From NCBI GenBank assembly GCA_018673915.1, contig JABHBK010000042.1:47063-111062 (forward strand): a stretch of 64,000 bases of DNA, given 5' to 3'. This document shows, one piece after another, positions 35,766 to 45,042 of the stretch; the first letter of the stretch is position 1; each line of letters opens with the position of its first letter. The stretch comes from Nitrospina sp. (lineage in GTDB: Bacteria > Nitrospinota > Nitrospinia > Nitrospinales > VA-1). The notes beneath the pieces were generated by a model that saw only the letters and a program-made list of their open reading frames with translations, did no database searches and had not been told where the DNA came from. The position numbers and the translations under genes were made by a program.

Positions 35766-36356
35766 CTATTTTTTCAGGAACTTTGTTTCGGCTCCTTCGA
35801 TCAGGCGAAGAATGTTGCCATGGTGCCTCTGTAAGGTGAATAGGCCGACAATAACAGCAAGATATATATAGGGAAGAGGCAGTTTGAAATAAATCGCAAA
35901 CAGGGGAAGGGAGATCGCCGCCATGATCGATCCTATGGAGACATAACCTGAAATCCACAGACAGGAAGCAAACACCCCAACTGCACAAAGGGTGGCCCAG
36001 GGCATAATATAAGAAAATAGGCCCAGACTGGTTGCTACTCCCTTTCCACCTTGAAATTTTAAGAAAATGGAAAAGAGGTGACCGAGAAATACCATGAGTC
36101 CTGCCAGGGCGATCAGAAGCGGCTTGTCATAAAATTGGCTGGCCCCTAAAACAACTAGTAGCCCTTTTACCACATCCCCCAGCAGGGTAAGAAGTCCGGA
36201 TTTTTTACCCAATACTCGTGCTACGTTGGTGGCACCAATATTTCCGCTACCCTGTTTGCGGATGTCTACATGCTGGACTTTTGCCAAAATAACGCCGAAA
36301 GGTATTGATCCGACAAGATAAGATATCAGGCACAGGACAGAAATTTCAGTCAGCAT
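35766..36356 (-). CDS. plsY: Glycerol-3-phosphate acyltransferase PlsY
   Basis: 196 residues, with five or so membrane helices and the PlsY motifs SIPFGV (about 17), GSGNIGATNVAR (about 36), GGKGVATS (about 103) and a C-terminal RHHGNILRLI stretch. It transfers acyl from acyl-phosphate to glycerol-3-phosphate, the first step in phospholipid synthesis. It is the last gene of the bamD-sigma factor-plsY run, 21 bases after the sigma gene. Confidence 0.94.
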   Translation of the reverse strand: MLTEISVLCLISYLVGSIPFGVILAKVQHVDIRKQGSGNIGATNVARVLGKKSGLLTLLGDVVKGLLVVLGASQFYDKPLLIALAGLMVFLGHLFSIFLKFQGGKGVATSLGLFSYIMPWATLCAVGVFASCLWISGYVSIGSIMAAISLPLFAIYFKLPLPYIYLAVIVGLFTLQRHHGNILRLIEGAETKFLKK

Positions 36357-36377
36357 GATGGGTGAGTTTGAGGTCTA

Positions 36378-37268
36378 TCATTCGGTTTCGTCTACCCAGG
36401 ATTCGTTCTGTAGTTTGGTCTTCAGTTTTAACTTGGCTCTTTTTTCAATTTGCCGCACTCGCTCCCGGGAGAGGCCGATCTCTTTTCCTATTTCCTCCAG
36501 CGTTTTGACTTCTCCGAAAAAACCAAAACGCATTTTTAAGATTTTGGCTTCTCTCTCTGAAAGATCTTCTAATAATTGGTCTACCTTATTGTTGAGTAAT
36601 TCCTGCATAAGTTGGTCATCGTATGGAATGAAGTCCTGATTTTCCAGAAGATCGAGGTAGGGGGTGTTTTCATCATCTTTTAAAGGTGAATCAAGCGATA
36701 AGTGAGTTCGGTACGCACGCATGATGGAGTTGATTTCCTCATCGCCAAATCCCAGGCTTTTGGCAATTTCGGACTGAGTCGGTTCACGCTCCAGGTCCTG
36801 CGTCATCTGCTGGCTTCTTTTATTGATTTTATTTACTTTGCCAGCTTGTTTAACGGGAAGCTTCACGGTTCCCGATTGTTCGGCAAGGGAATGCATGATG
36901 GCCTGCTTGATCCACCATACCGCATAGGTGATAAATTTCACATTTCTGGAAACGTCAAAACGCTTGGCAGCCTGGATCAGCCCTATATTTCCTTCTTCGA
37001 TTAAATCTTGCAAGGAAATACCCAATCCCCGGTATTTGTTGGCTACGGTCACAACATATTTTAGATTTCTGCGAACCATTTCCTGAATAGCTTTTGGGTC
37101 GCCAGCTTTAATGGCTTTCGCTAAATTGATTTCTTCCTCTCGCGTGAGAATCTTGATCCGGCTGATCTCCTCCATATATTGGGTGAGTGGATCATGGCCG
37201 CCCCCTTTTCCCTTTGAAGGTGAAGAACCTTTACTGGTAGTGGGTTTGCGTTCGGGCGGCTTTGGCAT
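36378..37268 (-). CDS. Group 2 sigma-70 family RNA polymerase sigma factor (RpoS/RpoD-like)
   Basis: 296 residues. The N-terminus is short and Pro/Lys/Ser-rich, followed by sigma region 1.2 (DPLTQYMEEISRIKILTREEE), region 2 (NLKYVVTVANKYRGLGISLQDLIEEGNIGLIQAAKRFD, then the -10-reading FITYAVWWIKQAI), region 3 and region 4 (TLEEIGKEIGLSRERVRQIEKRA). It lacks the large non-conserved region of RpoD, so an alternative (RpoS-like) sigma is likely. It sits between bamD and plsY. Confidence 0.92.
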   Translation of the reverse strand: MPKPPERKPTTSKGSSPSKGKGGGHDPLTQYMEEISRIKILTREEEINLAKAIKAGDPKAIQEMVRRNLKYVVTVANKYRGLGISLQDLIEEGNIGLIQAAKRFDVSRNVKFITYAVWWIKQAIMHSLAEQSGTVKLPVKQAGKVNKINKRSQQMTQDLEREPTQSEIAKSLGFGDEEINSIMRAYRTHLSLDSPLKDDENTPYLDLLENQDFIPYDDQLMQELLNNKVDQLLEDLSEREAKILKMRFGFFGEVKTLEEIGKEIGLSRERVRQIEKRAKLKLKTKLQNESWVDETE

Positions 37269-37280
37269 AATTTTTAAGTT

Positions 37281-38042
37281 TTAACGCATGGCTCTCAAGC
37301 GTAGTCGTGCCTCTTTCGCGAACTCGCTTCGGGGAGAATTTTTAATTACGGATTTAAAATATGTAGAGGCTTCTGGAAAATTCTGTTCATGATAATAGGA
37401 TTCACCTAACAGGAATTCGGCTTCGAGAATATAAGAATGGTTGGGATATTCCACTTTCAAACGCTTAAGTCGGAGAATCGCTGCTTGATAAGAGCCCGTG
37501 CGGTAATAGAATTTACCGATTTCAAATATGTTCTGGGCAAGAATATCGAGACACTGGGAAATTTTTTCTTTTGCTTTCTTAGTATATGAACTTTTTGGGA
37601 AATCTTTTGTGAAACGCTCAAACCCTTCCAACGATAAGTTTACGGGAGTTAAGTCTCGAGATGCCAGGTCGGTCAGTTTAAAACTGGACATGGCTTTGTA
37701 GAAATGTGCCCTGTCCACAAATTGATGGGCTGGGTAGAGTTCGATAAATTTCTGGTAATGAAATTTAGCCTCTTCATATTCCTCGCCGGAAAAATGAATG
37801 TCTGCCAGCAACATGGTTGCCGCTGTTCGTTCTTTGCTATCCGGGTAATCCTCTAATAAAAGCTGAATTTTGGCTTTTGCTTCCACCGTCTCCTTTTTTT
37901 TAGCCAGACTTTTGCCTTGTTGGAGTAGTTGACCAGGACTATAGGTTTTTTCTTTAGTGGTGTAACAAGCTGAGAATAGCCCCAGCGTAAACACCAGAAT
38001 ACAAAAAGGAGCAAATTTGGAGAATGAAGAGAGGGTAAACAT
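37281..38042 (-). CDS. bamD: Outer membrane assembly lipoprotein BamD
   Basis: 253 residues with a lipoprotein signal ending in LGLFSAC. Helical TPR-like repeats follow, with the BamD YxxAxxxY-type pattern (EEYEEAKFHYQKFIELYPAHQFVDRAHFYKAMS, FERFTKDFPKSSYTKKA, GKFYYRTGSYQAAILRLK). It is part of the BAM complex that folds outer membrane proteins. It leads an operon with a sigma factor gene 12 bases downstream. Confidence 0.9.
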   Translation of the reverse strand: MFTLSSFSKFAPFCILVFTLGLFSACYTTKEKTYSPGQLLQQGKSLAKKKETVEAKAKIQLLLEDYPDSKERTAATMLLADIHFSGEEYEEAKFHYQKFIELYPAHQFVDRAHFYKAMSSFKLTDLASRDLTPVNLSLEGFERFTKDFPKSSYTKKAKEKISQCLDILAQNIFEIGKFYYRTGSYQAAILRLKRLKVEYPNHSYILEAEFLLGESYYHEQNFPEASTYFKSVIKNSPRSEFAKEARLRLRAMR

Positions 38043-38119
38043 TTAGACACTTAAAAATTGAAAGTTGCTCTCGAATATATACTAAAAATCCTTATGTTTA
38101 AAGAGCTTAATCATTTCAC

Positions 38120-38135
38120 GGAGCTTTAAAGCTCC
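38120..38135. repeat. Perfect 16-bp palindrome upstream of tolQ-like gene
   Basis: GGAGCTTTAAAGCTCC, fully self-complementary, in the region between divergent bamD and the tolQ-like gene. A dimeric regulator operator is possible. Confidence 0.45.
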
Positions 38136-38177
38136 TTGCTTCTAAAGAAAACTTCGTGCTATAACTTCAACAATATT

Positions 38178-38194
38178 CTCATCTTTAAGATGAG
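38178..38194 (+). promoter_or_regulatory. Hairpin overlapping the tolQ-like ribosome site
   Basis: CTCATCTT-T-AAGATGAG forms an 8-bp palindrome whose right arm runs into GAGGG (38192-38196), the only purine-rich ribosome-site candidate before ATG 38210. In RNA the stem could mask it. Confidence 0.4.
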
Positions 38195-38209
38195 GGATCT
38201 CACCAAAAA

Positions 38210-38998
38210 ATGGTTATTATGAAACGGGCAATCAAGATAGGACTGTTAACCCTGTTGGTCGGATGGTACCCCGGGCTGGTTGATCCTGTTTTTGCCGCTG
38301 ACTCCGCCGAAACCTGGGAACTTCTTTCCGTCTTCGAAAAAGGTGGGTTCATGATGTACCCCATTCTTTTTGCCTCTGTACTGATGCTCGGAATCGCGCT
38401 GGAACGGTCTTATAATCTGAGAAGAAAAAATATCATCAACTCTGATTTTCTCCAGAATGTCCGGGACCAATGGGATTGGAAAGATATTCAAAAAACTCTT
38501 AGGTTGCTTAGTTCCTACGACAATGCGCTCTCGCGGATTTTGAAGGTCGGATTATTACGGGCAGGAGGTAAGCTCGATGAAATTGAGAGAGCGATTGAAG
38601 GTGCAGGTCAGCATGAGGCATCCTTGATGAACTCGAATCTTCGGGTGCTGGGTGCGGTGGCAAACATCACGCCTATGATGGGCCTCTTGGGAACTGTCTT
38701 TGGAATGATTAAAGCCTTCAATGTGATTTCTCTCAGCGGTACCGGAAATCCAGGCCTTGTCGCCAGCGGTATTTCAGAAGCACTGATCACTACTGCTGCG
38801 GGAATGGTGGTCGGAATCCCCGCGTTGGCTTTTTATCATTATTTCCGGGGAAAAATTGATCGCTATGTTTTTGAAATGGAGGAAATTTCATTTCAGCTTG
38901 TAGAAGAGCTTTCTTACGACGGCCTCAGAAAAGCCAAACCTGCAACTCCAGGATCGTCCCGGGAAAAATCTAAAAAAACTTCAACCGTTGGTGGTTGA
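38210..38998 (+). CDS. MotA/TolQ/ExbB family proton channel protein
   Basis: 262 residues with a signal-peptide-like N-terminus (cleavage after VFA), which ExbB often has, then three membrane helices. The TolQ/ExbB core contains LGAVANITPMMGLLGTVFGMIKAF (about 146-170) and ISEALITTAAGMVVGIPALAFYHYF (about 188-212). With the TolR/ExbD gene that follows after 46 bases it forms a proton-driven energy transducer for the outer membrane. No tolA, tonB or pal gene is adjacent. Confidence 0.9.
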   Translation: MVIMKRAIKIGLLTLLVGWYPGLVDPVFAADSAETWELLSVFEKGGFMMYPILFASVLMLGIALERSYNLRRKNIINSDFLQNVRDQWDWKDIQKTLRLLSSYDNALSRILKVGLLRAGGKLDEIERAIEGAGQHEASLMNSNLRVLGAVANITPMMGLLGTVFGMIKAFNVISLSGTGNPGLVASGISEALITTAAGMVVGIPALAFYHYFRGKIDRYVFEMEEISFQLVEELSYDGLRKAKPATPGSSREKSKKTSTVGG

Positions 38999-39044
38999 TC
39001 ATTGACTGTTTGCTTTTTTCGTTTGGAAGGAACCTGATTTAACG

Positions 39045-39443
39045 ATGCAATTCAGGAGAGAAGAGGAAGATAATTTCGCCTTGGATATGACACCCATGAT
39101 TGATGTGGTGTTCCTGCTTATTATTTTCTTCATGGTGTCCACGGTCTTTGTAGATTTCAGTCGACGGATGGATATAAATCTTCCCACCTCCAAGTCTTCA
39201 GTTATCGATGAAACGGTTAAGAGCCTCGAGATTGAAATGTCGAAAGACAAAAAAATCCTTATGGGGGGCAAGCCACTCACGCTATTGGGATTGGAAACGA
39301 CTCTCGCCAAAATGGAATTCAAGGGCAAAAAACAAAGTGCTATCATTCGAGCCGATAAAACCCTCCCCTATGGAGATGTCATCCATGTCATGGGCCTTTT
39401 GCAAAAAAAGGGCATTCCTGATATCAGCGTTGCGGTAAAATAA
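39045..39443 (+). CDS. ExbD/TolR biopolymer transport protein
   Basis: 132 residues. A single N-terminal membrane helix carries the essential Asp (DMTPMIDVVFLLIIFFMV, about 14-31). A periplasmic domain follows, ending with ADKTLPYGDVIHVMGLLQKKGI, the usual ExbD/TolR C-terminal part. It partners the upstream TolQ/ExbB-like channel. Confidence 0.92.
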   Translation: MQFRREEEDNFALDMTPMIDVVFLLIIFFMVSTVFVDFSRRMDINLPTSKSSVIDETVKSLEIEMSKDKKILMGGKPLTLLGLETTLAKMEFKGKKQSAIIRADKTLPYGDVIHVMGLLQKKGIPDISVAVK

Positions 39444-39525
39444 GGTATACTTCCCCCTATTCAAGTTAAAATTATAAACAGCGTCCGGTTTAAGAACTGG
39501 GCTCTTTAATGTTCGGAGATTTTGG

Positions 39526-40203
39526 ATGGCAACCTATACCAAGGACAAAGATGTTGAAACTGAATTAGAAGACGATGCCCAGGCACGGACAGCAATGCAG
39601 GAAGTTTTTTCAAACACTGCCCGATGGCCAGCTGGATTCGGTGGTTTTACTGCGGATGCAACGGCAAATATAAACGGTGTTGAACATAAGGGGTCTGTAA
39701 CGGTTAAAGGACCCAAAGAAATCGAAACCGATATCAGCGATGAAAAAGCCAAAGGTTTTCTCACAGAAAATCTGGCTTCTATTGCCATGCACCGGGGCCC
39801 ACGTTCATTTGATGAGTCCGATGGTAAATACAAACTGAGATTCGGTGATGAAGGCACGCACCCGCTAGGAAGAAAGCTCATCATGGGCGGAGATGGCATG
39901 AGTTCCTTTTACCGTATCAAAGATGGCAGAATTCAGCAGATCAACCGACAAACTCCGCGCTTTTCTTTTTCCATCAATATTGAAGAGAGCCGGAAAAACC
40001 AGGACGGAAAATTCCTGACCCATAAATACTCGGTGTTTTATTTCAATCCCGAAACCAAAGGCTTGAAAGATGTGGAAAGCTACACCGATGAGTATACAAG
40101 AGTGGGCGAGGCCGACCTGCCCGAAGTACGCCGAATCATAAATTGCGAAGAAGGTGCGATCTCTGTATCGACCATGACCTTGAGCAATCACAAAACTCTG
40201 TAA
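39526..40203 (+). CDS. DUF3386-like protein
   Basis: 225 residues, no signal peptide or membrane helix. The pattern (ARTAMQEVFSNTARWPAGFGGFTADATANINGVEHKGSV at the start, then NLASIAMHRGPRSFDES) resembles DUF3386 proteins of cyanobacteria and plants, whose function is unknown. It follows the TolR gene by 82 bases on the same strand and ends at a strong hairpin. Confidence 0.7.
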   Translation: MATYTKDKDVETELEDDAQARTAMQEVFSNTARWPAGFGGFTADATANINGVEHKGSVTVKGPKEIETDISDEKAKGFLTENLASIAMHRGPRSFDESDGKYKLRFGDEGTHPLGRKLIMGGDGMSSFYRIKDGRIQQINRQTPRFSFSINIEESRKNQDGKFLTHKYSVFYFNPETKGLKDVESYTDEYTRVGEADLPEVRRIINCEEGAISVSTMTLSNHKTL

Positions 40204-40205
40204 GT

Positions 40206-40247
40206 AACCCCCCTCAGTCCCCCCTTATCCGGGGGGCTAGAGGGGTT
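40206..40247. terminator. Strong bidirectional hairpin between convergent genes
   Basis: A C6/G6 stem with a TTATCC loop inside a second stem (AACCCC...CTC against GAGGGGTT) fills the 54-base gap between the DUF3386-like gene and the convergent nucleotidyltransferase. T-runs are short, but the stem is very stable. Confidence 0.7.
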
Positions 40248-40257
40248 AGTAGTTTTC

Positions 40258-41259
40258 TCAGCTTGTAGATGATAGTGAGTTATCCATCACTTTTGCTCCA
40301 TTTTCTACAACGACTTCTTTCCCAATAATAGAATTCTGCACGGTGGCATCGGAGCCGATGGTTGCTCCATCCCAAAGGATAGAATTTTCCACTACGGTGC
40401 CGGAACGGATTCGGCATCCATCCCCCAGCACAGCATGGGGCCCTATTTGTGCGTCTTGAGAGATTTCGCAATCTTTGCCAATAAGAACCGGTGGAATCAC
40501 CAGAGGGCCTTCGGGATTTCTCGACGGCGAAGTTTTCAACGCTAATTTTCCATTGAGTGCGTCAGCCTGCGCCTGAATATACGTTTCTCGTGTTCCCATG
40601 TCGATCCAGTATTTTTCATGCAAGGTTCCAAATACTGGAAGCCCTTCTTCGATCATCTTCGGAAACACATCTTCTGCTGTGCCAAAAAATTTTTCTGAAG
40701 GGATGCGGGAAAATATCTCTGGTTCCATGATCTGGATTCCCGTGAACATAACGCGCTGAGTTGTTGTGGGCGGGTTTTTAATGGATGCATCCACAAATCG
40801 AGTGATGCGACCATCATTGGCTAACTCTATAGGTTTATATTTTTCCGGTTGGGAATCTTTGCGAACCACCAATGTCAGGCAGGATTTTTTTTCTTTGTGA
40901 AAACTGAGAACATTTTTCAGGTCAATATCCGCGAGCACGTCGCTGTTGATCACCAAAAATGTTTCTTCTTCAAGGAAGGACTGGGTTTTTTTGAGTCCTC
41001 CGGCGGTTCCTAGAATTTCTTCTTCCTGGGAAAACTGCAGACGCACTCCGAAATCAGAACCGTTACCGAAATAGTCGATAATTTTTTCGGGCAGATGGTG
41101 CACATTGACGATGATGTCCTGAATGCCCTGGGAACTTAACAAGTTCAGCGTGTGTTCCAGAAGAGGCCGGTTTAATACCGGGAACATGGGTTTGGGAAGA
41201 CTAAGGGTCAGAGGTTTAAGGCGCGTGCCAAAACCAGCTGCGAGGATCATGGCCCTCAT
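40258..41259 (-). CDS. NDP-sugar nucleotidyltransferase with left-handed beta-helix tail
   Basis: 333 residues. The N-terminal nucleotidyltransferase domain has the signature MILAAGFGTRLKPLTLSLPK. Sugar-binding parts include LVINSDVLADID (about 104), and the C-terminal hexapeptide repeat region (about 250-325) is of the mannose-1-phosphate guanylyltransferase type. It makes an NDP-hexose for glycan synthesis; the exact sugar cannot be read. It overlaps mtnA by four bases. Confidence 0.88.
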   Translation of the reverse strand: MRAMILAAGFGTRLKPLTLSLPKPMFPVLNRPLLEHTLNLLSSQGIQDIIVNVHHLPEKIIDYFGNGSDFGVRLQFSQEEEILGTAGGLKKTQSFLEEETFLVINSDVLADIDLKNVLSFHKEKKSCLTLVVRKDSQPEKYKPIELANDGRITRFVDASIKNPPTTTQRVMFTGIQIMEPEIFSRIPSEKFFGTAEDVFPKMIEEGLPVFGTLHEKYWIDMGTRETYIQAQADALNGKLALKTSPSRNPEGPLVIPPVLIGKDCEISQDAQIGPHAVLGDGCRIRSGTVVENSILWDGATIGSDATVQNSIIGKEVVVENGAKVMDNSLSSTS

Positions 41260-42296
41260 TTTTTTTGAGCCATGGCTTTAAGCGATTCGGTGAATGGAGG
41301 TCTTGCGATTCCTTCTTCGGTGATTATTGCTGTTACCAGTTTGTTGGGGGTGATATCAAATGCGGGATGAGCCACCTCAATGCCATCGGGGGCAATTCTT
41401 TTATTGTTGATGTTCACCACTTCCTCAGCTGAACGTTCTTCAATAGGGATTTCATCACCGGATGCGAGGGAAAGATCGAGTGTCGAGACGGGGGCCGCGA
41501 CATAAAACGGAATATTATTTTCCTTGGCAAGTACGGCAACCATATAGGTGCCAATTTTGTTAGCGACATCACCATTTCCAGCGATGCGGTCCGCTCCGAC
41601 AACGACCAGATCAACGTCCTGATTTTTCATAAAGAAACCGCACATGCTATCAGTGATCAGCTTTACGGGAATGTTGTCTTCCTTGAGTTCCCAGGCAGTC
41701 AGCCGTGCCCCTTGCAGAAAAGGCCGTGTTTCGTTAGCCAGTACACGGATGTTTTTTCCGGCATTGACCGAAGCCCGAACCACTCCCAGCGCTGTTCCAA
41801 ATCCTGCTGTTGCCAAAGCCCCGGCGTTACAATGAGTCAAAATGACATTTCCATTTTCAACCAGGGACTGCCCGTGTTGCCCCATAGACTGATTGATACT
41901 GATATCTTCTGTCAGGATAGTAAGAGCTTCTTCCTTCAACCGGGTTTTCAACTCTGGAATAGGAAGGTTTTTTGAATCTGTGGCTACCTGTTTCATTCTG
42001 TTGATAGCCCAGGCAAGGTTCACTGCTGTAGGCCGGGATTTGCCAAGGTGCTCGCATTGCTGTTCCATTTCTTTAAAGAAATCGTCGAAGCTGGAAGCGG
42101 ATATGGTATCGGCACCCAGGCTGACTCCCATGGCCGCCGCTACACCAATTGCCGGTGCTCCCCGGATAATCATAGTTTTAATAGCCTGCCCAACCTCTTC
42201 AATGGTTTTACAATCTACAAAAACTTTTTCTGTTGGAAGACGGGTTTGATCGATCATTCTTACTACTCCGTCTACGTATTCTATGGTTTTGATCAT
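41256..42296 (-). CDS. mtnA: S-methyl-5-thioribose-1-phosphate isomerase
   Basis: 346 residues with the MtnA motifs RGAPAIGVAAA (about 45), ILTHCNAGALATAGFGTALGV containing the catalytic Cys (about 152-172), ETRPFLQGARLTAWEL, and VVGADRIAGNGDVANKIGTY with the catalytic Asp (about 232-250). It interconverts MTR-1-P and MTRu-1-P in methionine salvage. It overlaps both neighbours by four bases. It is an aldose-ketose isomerase homologous to eIF2B, but the motifs favour MtnA. Confidence 0.93.
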   Translation of the reverse strand: MIKTIEYVDGVVRMIDQTRLPTEKVFVDCKTIEEVGQAIKTMIIRGAPAIGVAAAMGVSLGADTISASSFDDFFKEMEQQCEHLGKSRPTAVNLAWAINRMKQVATDSKNLPIPELKTRLKEEALTILTEDISINQSMGQHGQSLVENGNVILTHCNAGALATAGFGTALGVVRASVNAGKNIRVLANETRPFLQGARLTAWELKEDNIPVKLITDSMCGFFMKNQDVDLVVVGADRIAGNGDVANKIGTYMVAVLAKENNIPFYVAAPVSTLDLSLASGDEIPIEERSAEEVVNINNKRIAPDGIEVAHPAFDITPNKLVTAIITEEGIARPPFTESLKAMAQKK

Positions 42297-42625
42297 GATG
42301 CGCTTTCTTTGAAAAGACTGGGGATTTTAGCGGTTAGCTTGTCTCGAAAAACCGATTCATCTATGCCGTTAATTTCAATAATTTTATTTTTACTACTGAG
42401 CCCTGAAACAATGCGAACTTTGGAGGGACTCACCCCCAGGCACTTGGCCAGGAACTTGACACAGATTTTGTTTGCGGCTCCATCAACCGGTGGTGAGGTC
42501 AGTCGAATTTTCAAGGAATTGTTGTAAATCCCTGAAATTTCGTTTTTGGATGATCTGGGTTGAATGACGGCTGAAAACCGGATTCCATTTTCGCAGGGAT
42601 TAACCTTGATCTGAGTTTCCGGCAT
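42293..42625 (-). CDS. YggU/DUF167 family protein
   Basis: 110 residues with the DUF167 core: FSAVIQPRSSKNEISG, LKIRLTSPPVDGAANK, and FLAKCLGVSPSKVRIVSGLSSKNKIIEI. A small alpha/beta fold of unknown function, often found next to yggT and divIVA as here. It overlaps mtnA by four and divIVA by 26 bases. Confidence 0.92.
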   Translation of the reverse strand: MPETQIKVNPCENGIRFSAVIQPRSSKNEISGIYNNSLKIRLTSPPVDGAANKICVKFLAKCLGVSPSKVRIVSGLSSKNKIIEINGIDESVFRDKLTAKIPSLFKESAS

Positions 42626-43178
42626 TGCCGGTCCCCGCTTTAAATTTATTTAAATGTTCCATAGCAGTGCTTCGGATATTATCCATCAACTGTTGCTTTT
42701 GTTTTTTTAGTTTTTGGATATCTATTTGTAAAGAGTCCAACTCTTTTGCGGCATCGGCCTTGTGTTGTTCTGCATATTGCTTTGCGGTGTTGATGATTTT
42801 TTTGGCCTTTTCTTTCAACATTTCAGGGGTCAGTTGAGAAAATGAATTGCTTCCATTTGACTGGTCTGCATCTGCTTTTTTCATTTCCTCAATCAAAATA
42901 TTTTTTTGTTCCAGCTCATTTCGCAGGTTCTGCAGCTCTTCTTCCAACTCTGGCGGGACACTGGTTTCTGCGTCCTGTAGTTTTTCCAGGTCTTGCTTGA
43001 GCTCTCGAGTTTCTTCATTTTTGAGATCTATAGCCCGTTCCTTATCCTTGAGCTCTTCAGCCATGGCTTTGAAGTCATCGGCCACAAGGTGAAGGAATGT
43101 GTCAACTTCCTGCTTGTTATAACCACGAAACTTGTCGTGGAAGCATTGCTCTAAAATGTCAAGATAAGTTAAGCGCAT
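42600..43178 (-). CDS. DivIVA-domain protein
   Basis: 192 residues. The DivIVA N-terminal segment (LTYLDILEQCFHDKFRGYNKQEVDTFLHLVADDF) leads into long coiled coils (about 35-95 and 120-185). It probably forms a pole or septum scaffold. Its place next to yggT and yggU matches the usual division-linked cluster. Confidence 0.9.
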   Translation of the reverse strand: MRLTYLDILEQCFHDKFRGYNKQEVDTFLHLVADDFKAMAEELKDKERAIDLKNEETRELKQDLEKLQDAETSVPPELEEELQNLRNELEQKNILIEEMKKADADQSNGSNSFSQLTPEMLKEKAKKIINTAKQYAEQHKADAAKELDSLQIDIQKLKKQKQQLMDNIRSTAMEHLNKFKAGTGNAGNSDQG

Positions 43179-43184
43179 AACGGG

Positions 43185-43484
43185 TCACTGTAGTTGCATC
43201 GCCATGGTTGCGAGCGAGTGAACTACAAATTCTTCTATGAAAACTATTGCCAGCAAGACAATGATCGGTGAAAAATCTATTCCTATGCCAGACATGGGAA
43301 CTAATTGTCGCACTCGAAGCAAAACCGGTTCTGTGATACTGTATAAAAACTGAACGATGGGATTATAAGGGTCTGGGTTCACCCAGGACAACAAGGCGCG
43401 GATAATTATGATCCACATATAAAGTTTTAAAACAATGCTTAGAACCTGGGCGGTTGCGCTTAGTAAGTTTCCTAAAATAAACAC
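43185..43484 (-). CDS. YggT family membrane protein
   Basis: 99 residues with two or three membrane helices and YggT features (IRALLSWVNPDPYNPIVQFLYSITEPVLLRVRQLVP, about 28-63). First gene of the yggT-divIVA-yggU-mtnA-nucleotidyltransferase run. It is linked with osmotic tolerance and septum assembly in other bacteria. Confidence 0.9.
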   Translation of the reverse strand: MFILGNLLSATAQVLSIVLKLYMWIIIIRALLSWVNPDPYNPIVQFLYSITEPVLLRVRQLVPMSGIGIDFSPIIVLLAIVFIEEFVVHSLATMAMQLQ

Positions 43485-43634
43485 GAAGTATGGGGTGTGG
43501 GTTTTCCTCAGTTAATTCCATTTGAATACTGGGGAAAATCATTACTAACTGCCCTCTAAAATATCTGAAAACTCCTTTATTGTCAATGAGAAGAGCCTCT
43601 TTAAAGGCCACTCAAATTAGGATATACCCTACTT

Positions 43635-45017
43635 ATGAAACGAACAAAAATTAAGGACCTCCTTCATGGCAAGGAAGGCGAAGTGCTGGTCAAGGGGTGG
43701 GTGAGAACCCGGCGGGACTCCAAGGGAGGTTTTTCCTTCCTGGAAATAAATGACGGTTCCTGCCTTAGCAATATTCAAGTTGTGGCAGATCATTCACTTC
43801 CGGGCTATTCCGCCATGGAAAAACAAATGACCACAGGTAGTTGTATCTCGGTGCATGGCAAACTGGTAGTGTCTCAAGGTAAAGGTCAATCTAATGAAGT
43901 TCAGGCTAGCGAAATTGAGGTTTACGGTTCTGCGCCTGTTGACTACCCTTTGCAGAAGAAGCGGCACTCCTTCGAGTTTTTACGCGAGATCGCCCACCTT
44001 CGCCCGCGCACTAATACTTTTGGCGCAGTTATGCGGGTTCGAAACCAACTGGCTTTTTCCATCCACCGGTTTTTTCAGGACCGTGGTTTTGTCTACCTGA
44101 ACACGCCTATTGTGACCACTAGTGATTGCGAAGGCGCGGGGGAAATGTTCCAGGTGACCACGTTGGATCCATCCAATCCACCGCGAGTGGATGGGGAAAT
44201 TGATTATGCCTCGGACTTCTTCGGAGAAAAAACCTTTCTCACGGTCAGCGGACAATTGGAAGGTGAAATCTTTGCAATGGCCCTTTCAGATATTTATACA
44301 TTTGGTCCTACATTTCGAGCAGAAAATTCCAACACCAGCCGGCACCTTGCAGAATTTTGGATGGTGGAACCGGAAATGGCCTTTTATGATCTGGATGACA
44401 ATATGGATCTTGCTGAGGAATTCATTAAATATTTATTGTCGGAAGTGATGGAGCACTGTGCTGAGGATATGGAATTTTTTAACAAGCGCATTGACACCAC
44501 CAAACTCGAGACTCTTAAAAATATTATTGATAGCCGATTTGAAAGGTTGACATATAGTGATGCCATTCACCAACTGCAAAAATCAACGGAGACTTTCGTC
44601 TATCCTGTAGAATGGGGTTTTGCCCTTCAGGCGGAGCATGAGCGTTACCTTAGTGAAAAAGTTTTTAAAAAGCCGGTCGTCGTATTCAACTATCCCGAGA
44701 AGATCAAATCCTTTTATATGAAACTCAATGAAGGTGGCGAGACAGTGCGGGCTATGGATGTTCTGCTTCCCAACCTTGGGGAAATTATAGGTGGTAGCCA
44801 GCGTGAAGAAAATTATGAAGTGCTACTACAGCGTATGAAGGATAAAGACCTTGACCCAAAAGAATACTGGTGGTATCTCGATCTTAGAAAATTTGGGTCG
44901 GCGCCTCACTCAGGGTTCGGGTTAGGATTCGAAAGACTGGTTCAGTTCGTCACCGGGATGGAAAATATCCGCGATGTAATCCCCTTTCCCCGAACTCCTA
45001 AACACGCAAAATTCTAG
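43635..45017 (+). CDS. asnS: Asparaginyl-tRNA synthetase
   Basis: 460 residues: an OB-fold anticodon-binding domain ([24 protein letters not shown], about 19-42) and a class II core with [44 protein letters not shown] (motif 2) and [15 protein letters not shown] (motif 3). It charges tRNA-Asn with asparagine. AsnS rather than AspS is shown by the [16 protein letters not shown] stretch. Confidence 0.95.
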   Translation: MKRTKIKDLLHGKEGEVLVKGWVRTRRDSKGGFSFLEINDGSCLSNIQVVADHSLPGYSAMEKQMTTGSCISVHGKLVVSQGKGQSNEVQASEIEVYGSAPVDYPLQKKRHSFEFLREIAHLRPRTNTFGAVMRVRNQLAFSIHRFFQDRGFVYLNTPIVTTSDCEGAGEMFQVTTLDPSNPPRVDGEIDYASDFFGEKTFLTVSGQLEGEIFAMALSDIYTFGPTFRAENSNTSRHLAEFWMVEPEMAFYDLDDNMDLAEEFIKYLLSEVMEHCAEDMEFFNKRIDTTKLETLKNIIDSRFERLTYSDAIHQLQKSTETFVYPVEWGFALQAEHERYLSEKVFKKPVVVFNYPEKIKSFYMKLNEGGETVRAMDVLLPNLGEIIGGSQREENYEVLLQRMKDKDLDPKEYWWYLDLRKFGSAPHSGFGLGFERLVQFVTGMENIRDVIPFPRTPKHAKF

Positions 45018-45042
45018 CCTCCAAGGCAAGGCTGACTAAGAG

